A stretch of 64,000 bases of DNA from Pedobacter heparinus DSM 2366 (GTDB lineage: Bacteria; Bacteroidota; Bacteroidia; Sphingobacteriales; Sphingobacteriaceae). The notes below the pieces were generated by a model. That model saw only the letters and a list, made by a program, of their open reading frames with translations. It was not told the origin of the DNA and did not search any database. Shown in pieces: positions 25,316 through 33,289 of the stretch (positions are counted from its first letter, which is position 1; each line of letters begins with the position of its first letter). Both the position numbers and the translations under genes were made by a program. The stretch is from positions 5,103,384 to 5,167,383 of the forward strand of contig NC_013061.1 in assembly GCF_000023825.1 (NCBI RefSeq), given 5' to 3'.

Positions 25316-26824
25316 TTAATTAAACGCGGCTATCGCTTTATGGATTCTTTTGATGGTTTCTGCTGCGCCAAGGTTTACTGCAATATCAAAAACCCCAGGT
25401 CCAAATTTTCCGCCTACCAGCATAATCCTTAAAGGGAGCATCAGTTCTCCCGGTTTAAAATTATGCGCTCCGGCAAGTTCTTTAAACTTTTCTTCCAGTT
25501 CCGCTGCAGCCGGTCCATCTTTTACGTCCAGGGTATAAGCTTCAAAAAAAGCCGCCTTTTCCGGTGTCCATTTTGGCTTCACCGAAGCCAGGTCATAAAC
25601 TTCGGGTGCAATAAAAAAATAGCTGCTTTGTGGTACAAAATCAGTTAGCAGATTACAGCGATCTTTAATTAGGTCAATGACCTGTTCCAATCTTACATCA
25701 TCATTCAGCACCATGCCCTCGGCAGTAAAGGAATCTTTCACAAAAGGGAGCAGCTTTTTTGCTGTCGCATTTTTGATCCATTCGTGGTTATACCATTTTG
25801 CTTTCTCAAAATCAAATTTAGCCCCGGCCTTGCTGATCCGCTCCACAGAAAATTTATCAATCAATTCCGCTAAAGTGAACAACTCCTGGTCTGTTCCATC
25901 ATTCCAGCCCAGCATGGCCAGCAGGTTAACAAATGCTTCCGGCATAAAGCCAAGTTCCTTAAAGCCTCTAGTCAGATCGCCTGTTTTGGGGTCTGTCCAG
26001 TTTTGTGCATATACCGGAAAGCCCAGCCTGTCGCCATCCCTTTTGCTTAATTTACCATTACCATCCGGCTTTAAGATCAAGGGCAGGTGCACCCATTGCG
26101 GCATTTCAGTCTCCCAGCCTAAATACCGCCACAATAAAATATGGATGGGTGCCGATGGGAGCCATTCTTCACCCCTGAAAACATGGCTGATCTCCATTGC
26201 CCTGTCGTCTGCCACAACCGCCAGATGATAGGTCGGCATACCATCTGCCTTCAGTAAAACTTTGTCGTCAACTAAATTGGTATCAAAACTAACATATCCT
26301 CTTATCAGGTCTGTAAAAGAAACCAGTTCATCTGCAGGCATTTTAATCCGTACAACATAAGGGGTATGATTTGCAAGCAGCACATTTACCTCTTCTGCTG
26401 TCAGGCTCAGGGAATTCCTCATTTCCAACCTGTTGGCCAGGCCATAGGTAAAATTCGGCACCGCTTTGCGCTTTGCCTCCAGTTCTTCAGGAGTATCAAA
26501 AGCATAATAAGCAAAGCCATCTGCAATCAGCTGATCTGCGTATTGTTTATAAGTAGATTTTCTTTCGCTTTGGCGATAAGGCCCGAACGCCCCACCTTGT
26601 TCCGGACTTTCGTCGGGTGTTAAGCCACACCAATCCAGGCAGGAAGTAATGTATTCTTCCGCACCGGCTACAAAACGGGTCTGGTCTGTATCCTCAACCC
26701 GTAAAATAAACGTGCCATTGTGTTTTTTGGCAAACAGATAATTGAATAAAGCAGTGCGTACACCACCCAAATGCAATCCCCCTGTTGGGCTGGGGGCAAA
26801 TCTTACTCTTACTTTCTTTTCCAT
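25316..26824 (-). CDS. gltX: glutamate--tRNA ligase
   Basis: 502-residue class I synthetase charging tRNA-Glu. The HIGH-type motif is HLGG at residues 18-21 in FAPSPTGGLHLGGVRTA, and the KMSKS-type motif is KLSKRDGD. Zn-like, catalytic and C-terminal anticodon domains follow in the usual order. The frame can be extended to 26890, but MEKKVRVRFAPSPTG at 26824 is the conserved N-terminus and a TATCTTTG -7 box sits just upstream. It is divergent from a histidine kinase gene, across a 310-bp region containing tandem 11-bp repeats. Confidence 0.96.
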   Translation of the reverse strand: MEKKVRVRFAPSPTGGLHLGGVRTALFNYLFAKKHNGTFILRVEDTDQTRFVAGAEEYITSCLDWCGLTPDESPEQGGAFGPYRQSERKSTYKQYADQLIADGFAYYAFDTPEELEAKRKAVPNFTYGLANRLEMRNSLSLTAEEVNVLLANHTPYVVRIKMPADELVSFTDLIRGYVSFDTNLVDDKVLLKADGMPTYHLAVVADDRAMEISHVFRGEEWLPSAPIHILLWRYLGWETEMPQWVHLPLILKPDGNGKLSKRDGDRLGFPVYAQNWTDPKTGDLTRGFKELGFMPEAFVNLLAMLGWNDGTDQELFTLAELIDKFSVERISKAGAKFDFEKAKWYNHEWIKNATAKKLLPFVKDSFTAEGMVLNDDVRLEQVIDLIKDRCNLLTDFVPQSSYFFIAPEVYDLASVKPKWTPEKAAFFEAYTLDVKDGPAAAELEEKFKELAGAHNFKPGELMLPLRIMLVGGKFGPGVFDIAVNLGAAETIKRIHKAIAAFN

Positions 26825-26835
26825 AATTACTTCTG

Positions 26836-26843
26836 CAAAGATA
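26836..26843 (-). promoter_or_regulatory. probable -7 box of gltX
   Basis: On the minus strand, TATCTTTG matches TAnnTTTG exactly, ending 12 bp before the gltX ATG, so the leader would be very short. The -33 region lacks a clear TTG. Confidence 0.45.
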
Positions 26844-26929
26844 TATTTTTTACGCGTTTGCCAGCCCATTGATCTGATGTGTTCCAACATTAAAAAAGCA
26901 GGCTGTTTAGTATCAGTACGGTTGTATAT

Positions 26930-26984
26930 TTGTCTTGCTTTTCTCCTGCTTTCCTCTTGCTATTCTCTTGCTATCCTCTTGCTC
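26930..26984. repeat. five tandem 11-bp repeats
   Basis: Units start at 26930, 26941, 26952, 26963 and 26974, with consensus TYCTCTTGCTW; the first is the most diverged. The period equals about one helical turn, so each unit presents the same face of the DNA. The block lies 106 bp upstream of gltX and 150 bp upstream of the divergent kinase gene. Function is unknown; candidates are an array of binding sites or a simple repeat. Confidence 0.85.
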
Positions 26985-27134
26985 AAGCAGGTTAAAAACC
27001 AGTAATTATCAAAATAAAGTAAATAGCATGTCAGCCTTTTTCTGCTTTGCAGGTGCTTTACACCTATTGCCCGATTATTTAATTGCTTAATCCTGCATTT
27101 TTAAATGCTATTTTGTAATTTGCCCTTATAATCT

Positions 27135-28352
27135 ATGAACCCGTACGAGAAAAAGCGCCGCTGGAAATTCTTCTTACTGATCTTTGCCATTGTTATAGGC
27201 ACAGCTTCTGTCTTTTACAGCGATTTCTTTGTTAAAAAAATGGAAAGGGAAGAGCAGCTGCAGTTCCAGCTGTATGTAAAGGTAACTGAACAAACCCTGG
27301 CCATGTACGACGACGACCGTTATACCGGTCTGATCGACCTGATCAGAACAAATACCAAACTGCCCGTCATCATGACGGATTCGAAAGGGGACATCATCAG
27401 TTACCAGGGGCTTGATTCTACCAAGACCAATTACGATCTGGAAAAAAAGGCCAACGTCAATTACGACCCTGCTTATTTTGCCAGGGAACTCAGGAAAATG
27501 AAGAAGCAACACCCCGCAACACCCATTTTAGGGGGCGATGATACGCGTTGGTATATTTATCATAAAGACTCCGCAACCTTAACCCAGCTCCGGTATTTCC
27601 CTTACATCCAGCTTGCCGTAATCGGCCTGTTTTTACTTACAGCATATATTGCTTTCAGTTCGGCCCGCAAAGCAGAACAGGACCAGGTATGGGTAGGGAT
27701 GGCCAAAGAAACCGCACATCAGCTGGGCACGCCCATCTCATCACTCATGGCCTGGGTTGAACTGATCAAGTCGCGCTTCGATGCAGAAGATGACCCCTTA
27801 ATTGCCGAAATGGAAAACGACATCAAACGGCTCGAAGTGATTACCGACCGTTTTTCCAAAATCGGCTCCAAACCTATTGTGGAAGACCATGTGGTATATA
27901 CTGTCATTTATAACTTCATGGAGTATTTTAAACTCCGCACCTCAGACAAGATCGTGTTCAGCATTATTGGCGACGAGCAGGTACGCGCTTTGCTCAATGT
28001 TCCGCTTTTCGACTGGGTTATAGAAAACCTGCTTAAAAATGCCGCCAATGCCATCGAGAACGAAGGCAACATTACCATTAACATCATAGAAAACTTAACC
28101 AAGGAGGAAGTATTCATAGACGTGACCGATACCGGCAAAGGCATTGCACGCTCAAAGTTTGATGCTGTATTTCAGCCTGGTTATACCACACGAAAACGTG
28201 GCTGGGGACTGGGCCTCTCGCTTACCAAACGGATCATTGAAAATTACCACAACGGACAGATCTTTGTCAAAGATTCCGAACTGGGCAAAGGCACAACCTT
28301 TCGTATCATTTTAAAAAGTAGCATTACCTATGAACCGACCTCAAATACATGA
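27135..28352 (+). CDS. membrane sensor histidine kinase
   Basis: 405 residues: cytoplasmic start, TM1 (about 12-32), a periplasmic sensor region of about 120 residues, TM2 (about 155-173), then a kinase core. The phospho-histidine motif is MAKETAHQLGTPISSLMAW, a Bacteroidota-type variant with HQLGTP in place of HELRTP; HATPase motifs are NLLKNAANAI, DTGKGI and GWGLGLSLTKRI. No HAMP domain is evident. No response regulator is adjacent. The downstream DinB-family gene overlaps the 3' end by 23 bp, so the two are coupled. The start is a clear ATG; the frame does not extend usefully upstream. Confidence 0.92.
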   Translation: MNPYEKKRRWKFFLLIFAIVIGTASVFYSDFFVKKMEREEQLQFQLYVKVTEQTLAMYDDDRYTGLIDLIRTNTKLPVIMTDSKGDIISYQGLDSTKTNYDLEKKANVNYDPAYFARELRKMKKQHPATPILGGDDTRWYIYHKDSATLTQLRYFPYIQLAVIGLFLLTAYIAFSSARKAEQDQVWVGMAKETAHQLGTPISSLMAWVELIKSRFDAEDDPLIAEMENDIKRLEVITDRFSKIGSKPIVEDHVVYTVIYNFMEYFKLRTSDKIVFSIIGDEQVRALLNVPLFDWVIENLLKNAANAIENEGNITINIIENLTKEEVFIDVTDTGKGIARSKFDAVFQPGYTTRKRGWGLGLSLTKRIIENYHNGQIFVKDSELGKGTTFRIILKSSITYEPTSNT

Positions 28353-28833
28353 GTATCCCGCATGGGGTGAAAAATACATCAGCCTGGTAGAAGGGGATGC
28401 ATTGGAAGTCCTTAAAAAACAGGCTTCAGATTTCCCGGATTTTATAAACAGTCTGGTCGAAAAAGCAGATTACGCCTATGCCCCTGGAAAATGGACCATT
28501 AAGGAGCTCATTGGCCATATTATTGATACGGAGCGGATCCTTACTTACCGTCTGACTTGTTTTGCACGTGCCGAAAACCATGCGCTTCCCGGATTTGAAG
28601 AAGATGATTATGTAGCCAATGCGCATTTTAAGGACAGGAGCCTGCTGAGTTTTTCGGAAGAATTCGCTTTGTTAAGGAAATCGGGTCTGTACCTCTTTGG
28701 TTCTTTGACGGAGCCTGAACTGAACAGGAGCGGAACAGCCGCTGAAAGACAGATTACGGTAAGGGCCTTACTTTTCGTCATTGCAGGTCATATCATCCAC
28801 CATACCCAAATCATTAAAAGCCGCTACCTCTAA
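28330..28833 (+). CDS. DinB family protein
   Basis: 167-residue four-helix bundle protein of the DinB_2 family. The metal-binding histidines typical of the superfamily can be placed in KELIGHIIDTERI (first helix pair) and in VIAGHIIHHTQII near the C-terminus, consistent with a divalent metal site. DinB-like proteins include thiol transferases (bacillithiol and mycothiol related); the specific activity here is unknown. It starts inside the end of the histidine kinase gene in another frame, indicating co-transcription. It converges on the Crp/Fnr gene 31 bp away. Confidence 0.9.
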   Translation: MNRPQIHEYPAWGEKYISLVEGDALEVLKKQASDFPDFINSLVEKADYAYAPGKWTIKELIGHIIDTERILTYRLTCFARAENHALPGFEEDDYVANAHFKDRSLLSFSEEFALLRKSGLYLFGSLTEPELNRSGTAAERQITVRALLFVIAGHIIHHTQIIKSRYL

Positions 28834-28864
28834 GCCGGATTGCCGGTTTCACATCGGAAAATGC

Positions 28865-29434
28865 TTAAGCCCTGAGCTCTGCCCTGATCCTGCTTAAAGT
28901 TACCTGGGTTACTCCAAGGTAAGAAGCAATATATCCCAGCTGGATCCTTTGGATCAGTGCCGGGTTGTCGCGCAAAAGTTCAGCATAACGTTCGGATGCC
29001 GTTTTAAAGAGCCGCCCTATAAAACAAGCTTCCGATTTGATCAGTTCCAGCTCGGCAAGCTTCCTTCCCCAGTTCGCAAATGCAGCATCCTGTTGAAAAA
29101 GAACTTCCAGTTCTGCTGTCTTGATTTCATACAATGTACTGTTTTCCAGCAACTCTATACTCTCATAGCCCGGCAACCCATTGATGTAGCTGTTGTAAGA
29201 AAACAACAGGTCTCCCTCCATCCCAAACCAAAAGGTGATCTGACTTTCAGGGCCCTCACAAAAAGCTCTGGCAATTCCCTTTTCAATAAAAAAAACCGAC
29301 TTTTCGACACGACCTGTATGAATAACCAGCCGGCCTTTGGGCAATTCTATCTTTTCCATCAGCTCCAGCAATTGATTTAGTTGCTGTTCTTTTAAGGGAT
29401 AAATGCTTTTTATTTTTTTTAGAATATTTTGCAA
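28865..29434 (-). CDS. Crp/Fnr family transcriptional regulator
   Basis: 189 residues: an N-terminal cyclic-nucleotide-binding-type beta-barrel (KGRLVIHTGRVEKSVFFIEKGIARAF, about 33-60) and a C-terminal winged helix (LGYIASYLGVTQVTLSRIRAEL, about 165-186). No Fe-S cysteine cluster or clear cAMP-binding signature is seen, as is common in Bacteroidota members, so the ligand is unknown. The start is a TTG at 29434 (MQNILKKIKSIYPL); no in-frame ATG precedes residue 27. It is divergently oriented to the SMR exporter gene 106 bp away, so it may regulate it; that is positional inference. Confidence 0.88.
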   Translation of the reverse strand: MQNILKKIKSIYPLKEQQLNQLLELMEKIELPKGRLVIHTGRVEKSVFFIEKGIARAFCEGPESQITFWFGMEGDLLFSYNSYINGLPGYESIELLENSTLYEIKTAELEVLFQQDAAFANWGRKLAELELIKSEACFIGRLFKTASERYAELLRDNPALIQRIQLGYIASYLGVTQVTLSRIRAELRA

Positions 29435-29515
29435 GTGCAGGTTGTTTTTGTAAAGATAAAATACCTGAAGCCTTATTTTTTAACATTTGTAAAAAACTTC
29501 CTGTTTAATTCGGGG

Positions 29516-29523
29516 TATTTTTG
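29516..29523 (+). promoter_or_regulatory. possible -7 box of the SMR gene
   Basis: TATTTTTG matches TAnnTTTG exactly and ends 17 bp before the SMR gene ATG. A TTTG at 29486-29489 lies somewhat farther upstream (26 bp) than the ideal -33 spacing. Confidence 0.45.
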
Positions 29524-29540
29524 CAGAAAATATTTAGATT

Positions 29541-29864
29541 ATGAGTTGGATCATTTTAGTTATTGCAGGTCTTTTTGAAGTTGGTTTTACCACCTGCTTA
29601 AAGCTGTCAAACAATTTTAGCAATATAAAATGGAGCGCTGCATTTTTTGTTTGCATCTCCCTTAGTTTTTTATTGTTAAACAAAGCCATACAAACATTAC
29701 CTATGGGTACTGCTTATGCCGTTTGGACAGGCATAGGTGCAGTAGGCACTGTCCTTGTTGGTATCTTCTTTTTTGAGGAACCGGTTAATTTTTGGAGGAT
29801 CTTTTTTATTGCAACGCTGATTGGCTCTATTTTAGGCTTAAAGTTTATTGCCGGCAGCCATTAA
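29541..29864 (+). CDS. sugE: small multidrug resistance (SMR) transporter, SugE/Gdx-like
   Basis: 107 residues with four transmembrane helices and the SMR essential glutamate in helix 1 (LFEVGFTTCLKLS, Glu13). The opening MSWIILVIAGLFEV and the helix-3 motif MGTAYAVWTGIGAVG are SugE/Gdx-like rather than EmrE-like. Gdx proteins export guanidinium with proton exchange; other SugE relatives confer quaternary ammonium resistance, so the substrate is not certain. No guanidine riboswitch is recognised upstream. It is divergent from a Crp/Fnr regulator and converges on the DUF2911 gene. Confidence 0.88.
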   Translation: MSWIILVIAGLFEVGFTTCLKLSNNFSNIKWSAAFFVCISLSFLLLNKAIQTLPMGTAYAVWTGIGAVGTVLVGIFFFEEPVNFWRIFFIATLIGSILGLKFIAGSH

Positions 29865-29880
29865 GGTTGCCGTTTAAGTT

Positions 29881-30435
29881 TTACTTTATAGCAATAGGAA
29901 GTTCAACCTGCGTACGGTCCCAGGCCAATACCATATTGGCCCCTTGTGGCTGGGCTGTAAAGGTGACAGACAAAACCTCGACCGGTTTGTCCAGTGTTTT
30001 AACCGGCACTTCAACCCGTACCACATCCTGGTCCTGGTTGTAGCTAAAAGCGCCCCAGCGATCTGTTTGTCTGTTGATGATCAGCGTCCATTTATCCCGG
30101 GCAGGGATGGCAAACAGGCTATAGGTACCTGCTTTTATATATTTGCCCCCAATGCTGGCCCGGGTGTAAAACCTGATCTCTGTACATTCATTTGCACCTA
30201 CACGCCATACCTTGTCAAACTGCTCCAGCACACCAAAAATTTCCCTTCCTTTCTTTGAAGGCCTGGAATAGATCAGTTTGATCAGGGGCGTTGAGCCGTC
30301 TTTTACTTTGGCCGCGTTTAAAGGATAGTATACAATATCAGCGGGGCTGGCATCTACAGGTGCAAATTTAGGTTCCTGTCCGTAAACAGCTAAGGCAAAG
30401 ATCGCAAGTATTGCGAATAAACTTAATCTTTTCAT
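29881..30435 (-). CDS. exported DUF2911 domain protein
   Basis: 184 residues with a signal peptide (MKRLSLFAILAIFALAVYG) followed by a DUF2911 domain: PLIKLIYSRPSKKGREIFG, VWRVGANECTEIRFYT, GTYSLFAIPARDKWTLIINRQTDRWG. These segments define the family, which is largely confined to Bacteroidota and has no known activity. The start is the ATG at 30435; a TTG directly upstream extends the frame by one codon. It is probably the last gene of a short unit with the small membrane protein upstream (29 bp). Confidence 0.9.
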   Translation of the reverse strand: MKRLSLFAILAIFALAVYGQEPKFAPVDASPADIVYYPLNAAKVKDGSTPLIKLIYSRPSKKGREIFGVLEQFDKVWRVGANECTEIRFYTRASIGGKYIKAGTYSLFAIPARDKWTLIINRQTDRWGAFSYNQDQDVVRVEVPVKTLDKPVEVLSVTFTAQPQGANMVLAWDRTQVELPIAIK

Positions 30436-30467
30436 CAAACCAATCCCTTTAAGGTAATAAGTATTAA

Positions 30468-30650
30468 CTAGTACTGACGTCCTTTAACAATACCGTTTAA
30501 GAAAACAGCACCGAATATAAATCCTATAACTCCTCCAAGGATAGACCAGCCAAAGCTACCGGATATAATTGCAGCAGTTAAAATACCAAAAAACAGGCCT
30601 AAAACGTAATAAACCCAATCAAAAGTGTTGTTGTTCTCTTCTTTAATCAT
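30468..30650 (-). CDS. small two-helix membrane protein
   Basis: 60 residues: an acidic start (MIKEENNNTFDW) and two hydrophobic glycine-rich helices (about 13-31 VYYVLGLFFGILTAAII and 33-52 WSILGGVIGFIFGAVF). I do not recognise a named family. The clean start, good hydrophobic pattern and location 32 bp upstream of the DUF2911 gene support it as real. Function is unknown. Confidence 0.65.
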   Translation of the reverse strand: MIKEENNNTFDWVYYVLGLFFGILTAAIISGSFGWSILGGVIGFIFGAVFLNGIVKGRQY

Positions 30651-30690
30651 CTCATGAATTCTTAGGCCTCAAAGATATTGAATTATTTTT

Positions 30691-32496
30691 TTATTTCCCG
30701 CTCGTCCTGCTATCAAAAGCAGCCAGTAAATAGATCAGCGAAGCTGTACCGTCCATTGTGGGCTCATTTGTACTGTAATCACCGAAATCATCATGGTAAA
30801 CCACCAACCCGGATTGAAATCCAGCATATTCATCCGGCTGTACCAGTTTAATACCAATCAGGTTTTTATAAATGCTCCCATACACGGGGCCATCAACCAG
30901 ACCTCCGTCAACAGGATATTGATACAGGTGCGTTAGTGCCGAATGGGGGTCTTTGGGGGTATCGCCCCAGGCAGGTAAGCCGTATACCATACTGGTACCC
31001 CATGGGTTGCAACCAAAAAGCCAGTCAAAATTGGCCTGCACCAGCTCCTCAAACTGCTGGTCGCCGCTCAGCTTTCCATACAGATATCCCTGAATGGCAA
31101 AAGAAGCCGTCAAATTGTTGGAACACCAGATAAAAGGAACACCTCTGTAAAAAGCATTGTTCCTGGCCTTGTCCCAAACCTTTTCCAGGCCCGCCCTGTA
31201 ATAACCGGTTGCCTGTTCCGAAATTCCCTGCTGTTTTGCTTTCGCAATTTCATAATGTCCAAAATTATGAAAAGGGTACCATTGATAATGCCTGGCAGTG
31301 TCGGCACCCATCCATGGGATCACCGGCTCCTTCCTGGCATAAACCGCTGCCTGCCGGAAATATTTTTTCCCACCAAAAGTCTGGTACAGTTCTGCCGCAG
31401 CCAGCTCCATATCATCCGTCCAATTGTCCTCTTCATAAAAATATGGGGCCCGGTTTGGCGCTGTTTGCTGCACCCCGGGTTGTTTTAAGCCAAAAGCATA
31501 GGCAGATCTGGCTTTTTCACCCAGCAATTTGGCATATGCTGCGTCTGTTCCCCTAAATAGTCGCTGTCCCAAGGCAAAGGCACTGCTAAATTTACCGGCA
31601 ACTGAAGCCGTTCCGGTTGCCCTGTTCTTATATTTACCCAGGCCCTGCGGTTTCCCATTGGCAAAATAAACCGGTCTCTCGCTTCCTTTCCCATAATCTA
31701 CATTGTCTTTTGTAGGCAGCCGCAAGCCCTGGTGGTCCCTGTCGTCTGCAATCTGATTAAACATCCAATCCTTACGGGGGTGCATTTTCAGTAACCACTG
31801 CAATCCCCAGCTGGCTTCATCCAGTATGTCTGCCCGGCCATTTTTACCTTCAAGGCCATTGGCAAGGTACTGGTCTGTAAAAACACCTGGAAAATCACGA
31901 TAAGCGGCCAGCAAATGATAAGTAGCATTGGCCGATGTGGTGGCATATTGCAGGTAATCAGAGGCATCATGCCAGCCTCCGCTAACATCTATATGTGTAC
32001 TGTCGGGCATTGGCCCGTACATCGTATAACCATCCCGGGTATGGCAGCTGTCTTTCAGATAGGGGTTATACCCGCTTCGCTGCTGGCGCATATACCTCAG
32101 GGCAAAATCGGCTGTATGGTTATAAACATGCTTGTCAATGATCAGTTCAGGAGATTGCACACTTCCTGCTTTGATAAAGTAGCGTCCCGGAAGGGTAAAA
32201 TCACTAAAGTTTAACCTGGCCGATCTTTTAAAAGGTCCGTAAGCACCAAAAAGCTTAATGTTTCCAGAGGTATAGACTACTTTTCCGCTTTCCTTTTCTA
32301 TAATTTCAAACTTTTGCGGCAGCTCAGTTTCATCCTGACTTACCCAAACAGCCACTTTTATGGCTTGCGGCTGATAGCCCAGCAGATTGATCCGCAGCCA
32401 GGCAGCCCTGGTTTCAGTCGACTTAATGTCGGCCCGAAAGGAAAGCAATAACAGGCCAGCGTATACTGCACAAAACTTGATTACATTAGTTCTCAT
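30691..32496 (-). CDS. glycoside hydrolase family 9 protein (endoglucanase-like)
   Basis: 601 residues: signal peptide (MRTNVIKFCAVYAGLLLLSFRA), an N-terminal immunoglobulin-like domain (LRINLLGYQPQAIKVAVW, about 35-120) and a GH9 (alpha/alpha)6 catalytic domain. The catalytic base region is GGWHDASDY with Asp177 and Asp180; the proton donor is Glu578 in DYSTNEPTMDGTASLIYLLA, so the active site is intact. Related enzymes act on beta-1,4-glucans or related oligosaccharides. The ATG at 32496 is preferred to a frame start at 32568, which adds a Cys/His-rich leader before the signal peptide. No SusC/D or other polysaccharide genes flank it. Confidence 0.93.
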   Translation of the reverse strand: MRTNVIKFCAVYAGLLLLSFRADIKSTETRAAWLRINLLGYQPQAIKVAVWVSQDETELPQKFEIIEKESGKVVYTSGNIKLFGAYGPFKRSARLNFSDFTLPGRYFIKAGSVQSPELIIDKHVYNHTADFALRYMRQQRSGYNPYLKDSCHTRDGYTMYGPMPDSTHIDVSGGWHDASDYLQYATTSANATYHLLAAYRDFPGVFTDQYLANGLEGKNGRADILDEASWGLQWLLKMHPRKDWMFNQIADDRDHQGLRLPTKDNVDYGKGSERPVYFANGKPQGLGKYKNRATGTASVAGKFSSAFALGQRLFRGTDAAYAKLLGEKARSAYAFGLKQPGVQQTAPNRAPYFYEEDNWTDDMELAAAELYQTFGGKKYFRQAAVYARKEPVIPWMGADTARHYQWYPFHNFGHYEIAKAKQQGISEQATGYYRAGLEKVWDKARNNAFYRGVPFIWCSNNLTASFAIQGYLYGKLSGDQQFEELVQANFDWLFGCNPWGTSMVYGLPAWGDTPKDPHSALTHLYQYPVDGGLVDGPVYGSIYKNLIGIKLVQPDEYAGFQSGLVVYHDDFGDYSTNEPTMDGTASLIYLLAAFDSRTSGK

Positions 32497-32617
32497 CAGC
32501 TTAAATTTATATTTCCACCCACAATGGTCCTCATCGCCCCCAATCTTGGCGCACATTAAAAATAGCAAACACTTGTCAGCTTTTGGTCAATTATTTAAAA
32601 TATCCTGAGCAATTATT

Positions 32618-32643
32618 AAATTAATCAATCGATTGATTAATTT
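32618..32643. promoter_or_regulatory. 26-bp perfect palindrome, probable TetR operator
   Basis: The sequence is self-complementary over 26 bp, centred on ATCGAT (arm AAATTAATCAATC). It ends 19 bp before the tetR ATG and overlaps the candidate -7 box at 32638-32645. It is the best candidate binding site for the adjacent TetR protein and would give autorepression of the efflux operon. Confidence 0.75.
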
Positions 32644-32645
32644 TG
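32638..32645 (+). promoter_or_regulatory. probable -7 box of the tetR-efflux operon
   Basis: TAATTTTG matches TAnnTTTG and overlaps the right arm of the palindrome. No TTG is present at the ideal -33 distance. Confidence 0.45.
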
Positions 32646-32662
32646 TCAGCACAAATTTTCAA

Positions 32663-33289
32663 ATGGAAAAGATAGACAAGAAGGCCAATATCCTGGAAGC
32701 AGCAGAAAAGCTGTTTGCCGAACTCGGTTATGAGGCAACTTCTACACGTCACATTGCAAAAGAGGCCGGTGCCAACATGGCCATGATCAATTACTACTTT
32801 GGCTCAAAGGAAGGGGTATTCATGGAGATCATGAGCAAAAGGATAGCCGATTTTAACACCCAGCTTACCAGCATTACCCAGGACAGGTTATCGGGCATGG
32901 AAAAATTACTTAAAGTAATTGAAGGCTATGCCTCAAGGATCCTCTGCAATCATGGCCTGCATAAAATGATGCACAGGGAACTCTCTTTACCACACCGCCC
33001 TGAAATGTTTTTTAAAATAAAAAACTCCATGGCCGAGAATTTGTTTGTCATCGAAAGGATTATTAATGAAGGCATTGCCGATGGAAGTTTCCGGCAGGTA
33101 GATGTCAGGATGCTGATCGCTACCTTAATGGGCACCATCAGCAATGTAGCCATCTCTCCGTCTAAAATTACTTCAGGAACAACGCTCGACATTAACAACG
33201 AAGAAGACCGTAAAGTGATCACAGCACGGTTGATTACCCATTTAAAAGACCTCATCATCACGTATTTAACACCAAAAAATGATACATAA
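32663..33289 (+). CDS. TetR/AcrR family transcriptional regulator
   Basis: 208 residues. The N-terminal TetR helix-turn-helix is textbook: ANILEAAEKLFAELGYEATSTRHIAKEAGANMAMINYYFGSKEGVF (residues about 7-52). The C-terminal ligand-binding domain is helical (HKMMHRELSLPHRPEMFF). The start at 32663 (MEKIDKK) leaves the 26-bp palindrome and -7 box outside the coding region; the frame beginning at 32633 would put them inside it. Its 3' end overlaps tolC by 11 bp, so it is the first gene of a four-gene efflux operon that it very likely represses. Confidence 0.93.
   Translation: MEKIDKKANILEAAEKLFAELGYEATSTRHIAKEAGANMAMINYYFGSKEGVFMEIMSKRIADFNTQLTSITQDRLSGMEKLLKVIEGYASRILCNHGLHKMMHRELSLPHRPEMFFKIKNSMAENLFVIERIINEGIADGSFRQVDVRMLIATLMGTISNVAISPSKITSGTTLDINNEEDRKVITARLITHLKDLIITYLTPKNDT

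Larger units (their letters stand above)
26825..27134. other. 310-bp divergent intergenic region (gltX / histidine kinase)
   Basis: No credible gene is seen here. It holds the gltX -7 box at one end, five tandem 11-bp repeats (26930-26984) in the middle, and a short AGGTG/CACCT hairpin (27051-27065). No tRNA-like cloverleaf or other RNA gene was recognised. Confidence 0.7.

Noticed and set aside
26930..26984. A possible CRISPR array
   Set aside because: Units are only 11 bp and directly abutting with no spacers; no cas genes are in the window.
29440..29540. A guanidine riboswitch ahead of the SugE-like gene
   Set aside because: The region is short and AT-rich, and I see no conserved guanidine-I, -II or -III motif; a plain -7 box explains the start.
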